Origin: JAVXNW01 sp036645575
GTDB lineage: Bacteria > Bacillota > Clostridia > Christensenellales > Aristaeellaceae
Direction: 5' to 3'
DNA: 13,306 nt
Assembly: GCA_036645575.1 (NCBI GenBank)
Contig: JAVXNW010000073.1
Coordinates: forward strand, 1 to 13,306
The position numbers were made by a program, and so were the translations under genes. Each line of letters begins with the position of its first letter. Position 1 is the first letter of the stretch. The notes under the pieces were generated by a model. It was not told where the DNA came from. It saw nothing but the letters and a program-made list of their open reading frames with translations, and did no database searches. Shown piece by piece: positions 1 through 10,800 of the stretch.

Positions 1-77
1 GTCTTGCCATGGTCGACGTGGCCGATTGTGCCCACGTTTACGTGCGTCTTGTTGCGCTCAAATTTTGCCTTTCCCAT
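1..77 (-). CDS. tuf: Elongation factor Tu, N-terminal fragment (runs off window)
   Basis: EF-Tu is the GTPase that delivers aminoacyl-tRNA to the ribosomal A site. Only the first 25 codons plus two bases are present. They read MGKAKFERNKTHVNVGTIGH followed by VDHGKT, the conserved EF-Tu N-terminus including the G1/P-loop motif (GHVDHGKT). The ATG at 77-75 is preceded by AAGGGAGG with about 8 nt spacing. The gene is the last visible member of the str block and lies 181 bp downstream of the fusA stop. I saw no convincing separate promoter in that gap, so co-transcription with fusA is likely. The stop codon lies outside the window. Confidence 0.95.
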   Translation of the reverse strand, partial: MGKAKFERNKTHVNVGTIGHVDHGK

Positions 78-258
78 CGTGGTCTTCCTCCCTTAAATCG
101 CTTAAAAAGCTTTTCATTTTCAATAGCGGGGACAAACGCCTCTTTTTCCATCTAATGCGGCGACCGTCGCGCCTTTTACCGATCAAGCGCAACCGGTCGT
201 CGCCTCAAAAGAAATCGGCCTTTGCCGCCCGCAACCCTGATTTAATGCCGGGTTTTGA

Positions 259-2322
259 TTAGACGCCCAACACCTTGGCGGCAATGCTCTTGGGTACCTG
301 CTCGTATTGCGCAAACTGCATCGAGTAGGTGCCTCTGCCCTGCGTACGCGACCTTAGATCGGTCGAGTAGCCAAACATCTCGCTCAGCGGAACCACTGCG
401 TCAATCGACTGCAATCCCGCATGTGCGTTGGTTCCGACCACGCGGCCACGCCGCGAGTTCAGATCGCCAATGACATCGCCCATATAGTCATCCGGCACCA
501 CGACCTCCACGCTCATCATCGGCTCAAGCAGCGCCGGATCGGCCTTCATCACAGCATCCTTAAACGCCATGGAACCGGCGATCTTAAACGCCATTTCACT
601 CGAGTCAACGTCATGGTAGCTGCCGTCGTACACCGTCGCCGAGAAATCGACGAGCTCGTGTCCGCCCAGCGGGCCGCTCATGGAAGCTTCGCGGATACCC
701 GCGTCGATCGGGGCAATGAACTCCTTGGGAATCACGCCGCCGACAATCTTGTTAATGAATTCGTATCCGCTGCCCGGCTCGCGCGGCGTGAGCTCAATCC
801 AGCAGTGACCGAACTGGCCGTGGCCACCGGTCTGCCGAACGTAGCGGCCTTCCGCCTTTGCCGACTTGCGAATGCACTCTTTGTAGGCGACCTGGGGCTT
901 GCCCACGGTGGCCTCTACCTTAAACTCGCGCAGCAGTCGGTCGACGATGATCTCAAGGTGCAATTCGCCCATGCCCGCGATGATCGTCTGCCCGGTCGCT
1001 TCGTCCGAATAGGTCTTGAACGTCGGGTCTTCCTCCGCCAGGCGCACAAGCGCCATCGTCATCTTGTCCTGACCCGCCTTGGTCTTGGGCTCGATGGCCA
1101 CGCGGATGACCGGCTCCGGGAACTCCATGCTCTCAAGAATGACCGGCGCTTTGTCGTCGCACATCGTGTCGCCCGTCGTCGTGTCGCGGAAACCCACGAT
1201 GCCGACGATGTCGCCCGCCCGCATTTCCTGCAGGTCTTCCCGATGATTGGCGTGCATACGCAGGATGCGCCCCACGCGCTCGCGCTTGCCCTTGCTCGAG
1301 TTGAAGACGTAGGTGCCCGTCGAAAGCGAGCCTGAGTACACGCGCATGAACACCAGTTTCCCGACAAACGGGTCCGCCATGACCTTAAAGGCCAGCGCGG
1401 AAAACGGCGCGTTGTCGTCCGAAGGACGCTCAACCGGCTCGTTTTCAAGGTTCACGCACTGCATCGGCGGCACGTCCAGCGGCGAAGGCAGGAAGTCCAC
1501 GATCGCGTCCAGCAGCGGCTGTACGCCCTTGTTGCGGTAGGATGTTCCGCACAGTACCGGCGTCATCTTGCCGGCAATCGTCGCGGCGCGAATGCCGGAA
1601 AGAATCTCCTCCTGCGTAAACGCCTCGCCGTTCAGGTATTTTTCCATCAGCACATCGTCGGTCTCGGCAACTGCCTCAATCATGGTCATGTGCGCGATCT
1701 CCGCGTCGTCCTGAAGCTCCGCGGGGATATCTGACTGATCGTATTTTGTGCCCAATTCGTCTGTGTAGATCTCAGCTTTCATCTTGATCAAATCGACCAA
1801 GCCTTTATAGCCGCCCTCCGCACCGATCGGAATCTGAATGGGCACCGCGTTCGCCCCAAGGCGCTCCTTCATCATGCTGACAACACGGTAAAAGTCCGCG
1901 CCGGTGATGTCCATTTTGTTGATGTAGGCAAGCCTCGGCACGCCATATTTTGTGGCCTGACGCCACACGGTTTCCGACTGGGGCTCAACGCCGCCCTTGG
2001 CGCAAAAGACAGCAACCGCGCCGTCCAGCACCCTCAGAGAACGTTCGACCTCGACGGTAAAGTCCACGTGACCTGGGGTGTCAATAATATTAATTTGATG
2101 CCCGCGCCATTCACACGTAGTCGCAGCCGAAGTGATCGTGATTCCTCGCTCTTGCTCTTGCTGCATCCAGTCCATTGTCGCCATGCCCTCATGTGTTTCC
2201 CCTAGGCGATGGACGCGACCTGTATAAAACAGAATGCGCTCCGTGGTCGTGGTCTTTCCGGCGTCGATGTGCGCCATGATTCCAATGTTACGAACGTGGT
2301 CAAGTGAATGAGTTCTCGCCAC
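259..2322 (-). CDS. fusA: Elongation factor G, GTG start
   Basis: EF-G is the translocase GTPase that moves tRNA-mRNA through the ribosome and acts with RRF in recycling. With the start chosen here the protein has 687 residues, normal for the family. GTPase motifs are visible: G1 AHIDAGKTT (about 17-25), G2 GITITSAATT (about 60-69), G3 DTPGH (about 81-85) and G4 NKMD (about 135-138), followed by domains II-V to the C-terminus KSIAAKVLGV. An in-frame ATG at 2331 directly abuts the Shine-Dalgarno GAAAGGAGG (2340-2332) with no spacing, so it is a poor start. The GTG at 2322 has 9 nt spacing and gives MARTHSLDHVRNIGIMAHID, which aligns in length with the usual EF-G N-terminus (ten residues before RNIGI). 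I therefore prefer GTG 2322. The gene lies 58-67 bp after rpsG in the same operon. Confidence 0.96.
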   Translation of the reverse strand: MARTHSLDHVRNIGIMAHIDAGKTTTTERILFYTGRVHRLGETHEGMATMDWMQQEQERGITITSAATTCEWRGHQINIIDTPGHVDFTVEVERSLRVLDGAVAVFCAKGGVEPQSETVWRQATKYGVPRLAYINKMDITGADFYRVVSMMKERLGANAVPIQIPIGAEGGYKGLVDLIKMKAEIYTDELGTKYDQSDIPAELQDDAEIAHMTMIEAVAETDDVLMEKYLNGEAFTQEEILSGIRAATIAGKMTPVLCGTSYRNKGVQPLLDAIVDFLPSPLDVPPMQCVNLENEPVERPSDDNAPFSALAFKVMADPFVGKLVFMRVYSGSLSTGTYVFNSSKGKRERVGRILRMHANHREDLQEMRAGDIVGIVGFRDTTTGDTMCDDKAPVILESMEFPEPVIRVAIEPKTKAGQDKMTMALVRLAEEDPTFKTYSDEATGQTIIAGMGELHLEIIVDRLLREFKVEATVGKPQVAYKECIRKSAKAEGRYVRQTGGHGQFGHCWIELTPREPGSGYEFINKIVGGVIPKEFIAPIDAGIREASMSGPLGGHELVDFSATVYDGSYHDVDSSEMAFKIAGSMAFKDAVMKADPALLEPMMSVEVVVPDDYMGDVIGDLNSRRGRVVGTNAHAGLQSIDAVVPLSEMFGYSTDLRSRTQGRGTYSMQFAQYEQVPKSIAAKVLGV

Positions 2323-2331
2323 TGTCGTCAT

Positions 2332-2340
2332 CCTCCTTTC
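2332..2340 (-). promoter_or_regulatory. Ribosome binding site that decides the fusA start
   Basis: Read on the minus strand this is GAAAGGAGG, touching the ATG at 2331 and placed 9 nt before the GTG at 2322. The spacing favours GTG 2322 as the real start. A weak stem-loop (GATTT-GCAG ... CTGC-AAATC with a 4-nt bulge, 2346-2370) sits just upstream and could influence access to this site. Confidence 0.7.
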
Positions 2341-2389
2341 TGGGAGATTTTTGCGCAGTCACTGCAAATCTCTTCATATATTTAAAATC

Positions 2390-2860
2390 CTACCAGCGAT
2401 AGTGCGCAAACGCCTTGTTCGCTTCAGCCATCTTGTGCATGTCTTCACGGCGCTTGACCGCGTTGCCTGCGCCATTGGCTGCATCCATGATCTCGCCCGC
2501 CAAGCGGTCGGACATGGAGCGCTCGCCGCGCTTGCGCGCAAAGGCGATCAGCCAGCGCAGCGCCAGCGTCTGGCGGCGTTCGGGGCGAATTTCAACAGGT
2601 ACCTGGTACGTCGTACCACCAACGCGGCGCGCCTTGACTTCGAGCGCGGGCATGATGTTGGTCAGCGCCTGGTTGAATACTTCGATGGCTTCCTTGCCGG
2701 TCTTGCCGGCGACCATCTCAAAGGCGTCGTAGCATACGTTCTGCGCTACGCCGCGCTTGCCGTCATACATGATCTGGTTAATCAGCTTGGTCACGATGAC
2801 CGTGCCATATACAGGATCCGCAAGCACTACGCGCTGCGGAATAAATCCACGTCTGGGCAT
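2390..2860 (-). CDS. rpsG: 30S ribosomal protein S7
   Basis: S7 is the primary assembly protein of the 30S head, binds the 3' major domain of 16S rRNA and lies by the E site. The protein has 156 residues, the standard bacterial length. It starts MPRRG and contains the family signature around residues 20-36 (DPVYGTVIVTKLINQIM, then YDGKRGVAQ), the central basic VKARRVGGTTYQVPVEIRPERR block, and ends in KAFAHYRW. The ATG at 2860 is preceded by GAGGAGGG with 6 nt spacing. The upstream spacer to rpsL is unusually long at 251 bp, while fusA follows closely, fitting the str operon order rpsL-rpsG-fusA-tuf. Confidence 0.97.
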   Translation of the reverse strand: MPRRGFIPQRVVLADPVYGTVIVTKLINQIMYDGKRGVAQNVCYDAFEMVAGKTGKEAIEVFNQALTNIMPALEVKARRVGGTTYQVPVEIRPERRQTLALRWLIAFARKRGERSMSDRLAGEIMDAANGAGNAVKRREDMHKMAEANKAFAHYRW

Positions 2861-3111
2861 TGTATTCCCTCCTCATTGTATGCGCTGGGCGGAATTTCCG
2901 CCAGCGTCTTCCCGCGCGCCATGAGCACGCGACGGCGGCCCCGCTTGTGCGAGACCTCCTGTTGTCGGACGTCAAAGTCGAAAAACCAACCGGCCAAGGC
3001 GCTCAAAGCAGTTGGCGCTGCTTTGGGCCCGCTTTGGTGTTCAGCCTTGGAACAAATCCGCGTTCCTCAGATCGGTTCCGCAGCCTCCCGCTTCAGCGGT
3101 TCTTTGTCAGC
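2861..3111 (-). other. rpsL-rpsG spacer with a hairpin, possible regulatory leader for S7
   Basis: This 251-bp spacer has no supported gene. On the minus strand it contains a perfect 8-bp stem CAAAGCAG / CTGCTTTG with a 6-nt loop (3004-3025), without a T tract, so it is not an ordinary terminator. The loop (CGCCAA) is complementary to a TTGGC a little further downstream, which would allow a pseudoknot. A short CCGC-TGAA-GCGG stem-loop (3090-3101) lies near the rpsL end. In E. coli, S7 represses its own operon by binding the rpsL-rpsG intercistronic RNA; whether this spacer plays that part here is only inference. Confidence 0.35.
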
Positions 3112-3486
<375 letters not shown>

Positions 3487-3557
3487 GGAAGCACCTCCTT
3501 GAATTTGAAATAGTATCCTATATATGCACTTCCGCAACCCTTGGAAGCGTAATAAGG

Positions 3558-3659
3558 CCCTGTTGTGCGCCCCGTGGGCGCGCTTGTCGGTTGTCCCTGT
3601 GCGGAGCAATGGCGCGCTTGGGGCATGGTGGCGCCCTGTGCGCCGAAATGGCGCGCTTG
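3558..3659. repeat. Three imperfect direct repeats in the L7Ae-rpsL spacer
   Basis: Plus-strand units start at 3558, 3595 and 3634 (periods 37 and 39 bp). Each begins CCCTGT and ends GCGCGCTTG. Units two and three are 26 bp and differ at only three positions; unit one is more diverged. Small hairpins overlap them: GCGCCC-CGT-GGGCGC in unit one, and GGCGC-CCTGT-GCGCC overlapping unit three. The short open frames across this stretch have no ribosome binding site or recognisable product, so I read it as non-coding. The role is unknown. Confidence 0.75.
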
Positions 3660-3697
3660 GTCAACCATCGTCTTTTTTCGCGCAAACCGCTTTCCGA

Positions 3698-3940
3698 TTA
3701 TCGGAGGATTCCCGCGCAGGCGGTCTTGACTTCGACGCCGCATACCCGGCCCATTTCGGCCATTGTTCCGGTCTCAATCAACTTGACGCCTTGCGCTTTG
3801 CACAACGCGCGCAGTTTGTCGGCGATAAACAGGTCTACGTCGGTCGCCACATAGGCGCTAACCACTTGACCTAATTCAATCGCCTTGACCAGGCGCCGGG
3901 TGCCCACTACCTTGCGCGCATCCTTTAGCTTCTCCAGCAA
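3698..3940 (-). CDS. L7Ae/L30e-family RNA-binding protein (YbxF-like), TTG start
   Basis: This small protein belongs to the L7Ae/L30e/S12e family; the Bacillus homologue YbxF sits between rpoC and rpsL and binds kink-turn RNA. With the start at TTG 3940 it has 80 residues, close to the roughly 82 of YbxF. The sequence runs MLEKLKDARKVVGTRRLVKA through IELGQVVSAYVATD and ends near GRVCGVEVKTACAGILR, carrying the GT-x4-KA and G-x-x-CGIEV-like family features. The start is chosen because AAGGAGGT lies 7 nt upstream. The frame stays open to a TTG at 4000, but that codon is the -35 box of a promoter, so the longer 100-residue reading is almost certainly wrong. The ribosomal role is inferred from family and context. 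Confidence 0.88.
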   Translation of the reverse strand: MLEKLKDARKVVGTRRLVKAIELGQVVSAYVATDVDLFIADKLRALCKAQGVKLIETGTMAEMGRVCGVEVKTACAGILR

Positions 3941-3971
3941 AGCACAGACCTCCTTATAATCGAACTTTTGT

Positions 3972-4000
3972 AGAATACCATCATGTGCCCGCTTTGTCAA
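3972..4000 (-). promoter_or_regulatory. Internal sigma-A-type promoter for L7Ae-rpsL-rpsG-fusA-tuf
   Basis: The minus strand shows a perfect -35 TTGACA (4000-3995), a 17-bp spacer and a -10 TATTCT (3977-3972, four of six consensus bases). The predicted start of transcription is near 3965, giving a leader of about 25 nt to the TTG at 3940. It lets the str genes be transcribed independently of rpoBC. The -35 lies inside an inverted repeat (3995-4015). Confidence 0.75.
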
Positions 4001-4015
4001 ATTAATTCTTTGACA
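3995..4015. promoter_or_regulatory. Inverted repeat over the -35 box, possible operator
   Basis: TGTCAAA (3995-4001) and TTTGACA (4009-4015) form perfect 7-bp arms around a 7-bp AT-rich centre. The left arm contains the -35 box of the internal promoter. The symmetry is what a dimeric DNA-binding protein would recognise, but a chance palindrome arising from the TTGACA box cannot be excluded. Confidence 0.4.
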
Positions 4016-4020
4016 TACTG

Positions 4021-4116
4021 GGCGAAATCCGCTCTTTTTCGGCGTAAAACGCGCGTTTTCGGCCGCTTTTCGCGCGGAAATTCGGGGTTTTACGCCCTAA
4101 TTTCCGCGCAAAAGAC
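4021..4116. repeat. Cluster of overlapping palindromes between rpoC and the internal promoter
   Basis: Several perfect inverted repeats overlap here: AAAACGCGCGTTTT (4046-4059), GGCGTAAAAC (4041-4050) with GTTTTACGCC (4087-4096), and GCGCGGAAATT (4072-4082) with AATTTCCGCGC (4099-4109). The last has three further G-C pairs inside its loop and flanking TTTT/AAAA outside. Some pairings exclude each other. No T tract follows a stem on either strand, so this is not a textbook intrinsic terminator, though it may act as a weak terminator, attenuator or mRNA 3'-end stabiliser of rpoBC. The remaining 4117-4200 shows nothing I can name. Confidence 0.7.
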
Positions 4117-4200
4117 GGCATGATTCACGCGTCGATCGCCCCGCGAAAGCCCTGTGCATGGCGGGTTCCTGGGTCAGCGCCGATTTATTCAGCGGGTACC

Positions 4201-7746
<3,546 letters not shown>

Positions 7747-7778
7747 TATTTATCGCTCCCTTCTATGACAGGCAGGGC

Positions 7779-7793
7779 GCCGTCCCAGACGGC
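7779..7793. other. Small hairpin in the rpoB-rpoC spacer
   Basis: GCCGTC-CCA-GACGGC forms a perfect 6-bp stem with a 3-nt loop between the rpoB stop and the rpoC ribosome binding site. There is no T tract, so it is not a terminator; it could affect processing or the rpoB:rpoC ratio, which is speculation. Confidence 0.4.
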
Positions 7794-7820
7794 TTTGGGG
7801 ATTATCTTGCCAACGCCCCT

Positions 7821-10800
7821 TTAAAAATCGTCGTCCAGCAGGTCGTCATCAAGGCCCATATCGTCAAAGTCAAAGGCGTCCGCGCCCTCTTCATCGTCGG
7901 TGTCGGCAAATTCTTCCTCGTCGGCAATGATGACTTCTTCCTTGAGCTCGGCGTCCGGCAGGTTCGCATCGTCCTCAAGTTCGCGAATCTCAATTTCCTT
8001 TTTGTCAGCCGACAGCACCTTGATGTCCAGCGCCAGCGACTGCAGTTCCTTTATCAGCACCTTAAACGACTCGGGCACGCCCGGATCGGGGATGTTCTCG
8101 CCCTTGACGATCGCCTCGTAGGTCTTGACGCGGCCCACCACGTCGTCCGACTTGACGGTCAGGATCTCCTGAAGCACATGGCTCGCGCCGTAGGCCTCCA
8201 GTGCCCAGACCTCCATCTCGCCAAAGCGCTGGCCGCCGAACTGGGCCTTGCCGCCCAACGGCTGCTGCGTGACCAGCGAGTAGGGGCCGGTCGAGCGGGC
8301 ATGGATCTTGTCATCGACCAGATGGTGGAGCTTGAGCATGTACATGTAGCCCACCGTCACCTGATTGTCGAAGCGGTCGCCGGTTCTGCCGTCGTACACC
8401 CACAGTTTGCCTGCGGGGTTAATGCCGCACTTGCTAAACTGGATGGCGGGCTTCCCCTCCGGGGTAAAGAGCGGCTCGTCGGTCTTGGCGGCGGCGGCGT
8501 TTAGGCAGGCCATGATGTCCTCCTCGGACGCGCCGTCAAAGACGGGGGTCGCCACGTGCCAGCCCAGCGCCTTGGCGGCCAGTCCCAAGTGAACCTCGAG
8601 CACCTGGCCGATGTTCATGCGGCTGGGGACGCCCAAGGGATTTAAGACGATGTCAAGCGGCGTTCCGTCGGGCAGGAAGGGCATGTCCTCCGCAGGCAGG
8701 ATTCTGGACACGACGCCCTTGTTGCCATGGCGTCCGGCCATCTTGTCGCCGACGGATATCTTGCGCTTTTGCGCGATGTACACGCGCACCATCTGGTTGA
8801 CGCCGGGCGACAGTTCGTCGCGGTTCTCGCGGGTAAAGACCTTTACGTCCACGACGATGCCGAACTCGCCATGCGGCACCCGAAGCGATGTGTCGCGCAC
8901 TTCGCGCGCCTTGTCGCCAAAGATGGCGCGCAGCAGTCGCTCCTCGGCCGTCAGCTCGGTTTCGCCCTTGGGCGTCACCTTGCCCACCATGATGTCGTTT
9001 GCGCGCACCTCCGCGCCAATGCGGATGATGCCGTTTTCGTCCAGATCCCGCAGCGCGTCTTCGCCAACGCCCGGGATATCGCGCGTGATCTCCTCCGGCC
9101 CAAGCTTGGTGTCGCGCGCTTCGGACTCGTACTCCTCGATATGGATCGAGGTATATACGTCGTCTTTGACCAGCCGCTCGCTGAGCAGGATGGCGTCTTC
9201 GTAGTTGTAGCCTTCCCACGTCATAAACCCGATCAGCATATTGCGTCCCAGCGCGATCTCGCCCTCGTCGGTGGACGGGCCGTCGGCGATGGGCTGGCGC
9301 AGCGCGATTTCCTCGCCCTGAGAGACGATCGGGTGCTGGTTTATGCAGGTGCCCTGGTTTGAGCGGGCGAACTTCGAAAGGTGATAGGCGTGCTCCTTGC
9401 CCGCGTCGTCGCGAATGACCACCTCGCTTGAGGTGACGCGCGAGACGACGCCGCTTTCCTTGGCCAGCGTCACGACGCCGGAATCGCAGGCGGCCTTGTA
9501 CTCGATGCCGGTGCCCACGTAGGGCGCCTCGGGCTCGAGCAGCGGAACGGCCTGACGCTGCATGTTGGAACCCATGAGCGCGCGGTTTGCGTCGTCGTTT
9601 TCAAGGAACGGGATCATGCCGGTGGCGACCGAGATCAGCTGGCGTGGGCTTACGTCGATGTAGTCGACCTGATTTTTCTCGACCTCGACGATTTCCTCGC
9701 GGCGACGCACGGTGACGCGGTCGTTGATCAGGTGGCCGTCCTCGGTCATGGGCTCGTTGGCCTGCGCGATGACGTATTGATCCTCTTCGTCCGCGGTCAT
9801 GTAGACGATCTCGTCGGTCGCGCAGCTGGTGGCGCGGTCGATGCGGCGATAGGGCGCCTCGATGAAGCCATATTCGTTGATGCGCGCAAAGGTGGCCAAG
9901 GAGCCGATCAGGCCGATGTTGGGGCCTTCAGGGGTCTCAATGGGGCAGATGCGCCCGTAATGCGAGTAGTGAACGTCGCGCACGGCGAAGGAGGCGCGGT
10001 CGCGGTTGAGGCCGCCCGGGCCAAGGGCGGACAGCCTGCGCTTGTGCGTAAGCTCGGCCAAGGGGTTGGGCTGATCCATGAACTGCGAGAGCTGGGAGGA
10101 GCCAAAGAACTCCTTGATCGCGGCGGAGACGGGGCGAATGTTGATCAAATCCTGCGGGCGCACCTTTTCGAGGTCTTGGATCGCCATGCGCTCCTTGACC
10201 ACGCGCTCGAGGCGGGAGAGCCCCACGCGGATCTGGTTTTGGAGCAGCTCGCCCACACTGCGCAGGCGGCGGTTGCCCAAGTGATCGATGTCGTCGATGC
10301 GGCCGACGTCGTAAAAGAGGCCGGACTCATAGTTGGCGGAGGCGACGATGTCGTCCACCAGAATGTATTTGGGGGCCATGCGCTGCTTGTTTTCTTCGAG
10401 CAGCTGAATGAAGGGGGTGCCGTCCTCCTTCTGGCGGCTGATCAGTTCGAGCAGCACCGGCAGGTGGACGCGCTCGTGCATCTCCATGCCGCTTTGGGCG
10501 AACTGGGCGGCCAGATCGGGATCATAGTCCTTGAGGAACTGATCGAGCCAGACGAAGTTGTTTCCGACCACCTTGAACGTGCGCTGGTCGATGGTCAGCT
10601 TGACCTCGTTGATGCCGGCGTTTTGGATGATCTCGCTCACCTCGCGGGTGATCACCTGCCCCGCCTCGACGAGCACTTCGCCGGTGGTGGGGTGGACGAT
10701 GGTCTCCTGGGCGACCTTGTTGGCGATGCGCTTGGCGATGGCGAGCTTCTTGTTGTATTTATAGCGACCCACGCGCGCCAGATCGTAGCGCTTGGGGTCA

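Noticed and set aside
78..258. Possible separate tuf promoter in the fusA-tuf spacer
   Set aside because: A TTGAAA-like -35 can be found on the minus strand, but the hexamer 17 bp downstream matches the -10 consensus at only two positions.
3487..3540. Possible rpsL-specific promoter (TTGCGG, 16 bp, TACTAT)
   Set aside because: The -35 matches only three bases and the -10 four; the strong promoter at 3972-4000 already accounts for expression.
3558..3659. CRISPR array
   Set aside because: Only three imperfect units, with no distinct spacers of uniform length and no cas genes; better called degenerate direct repeats.
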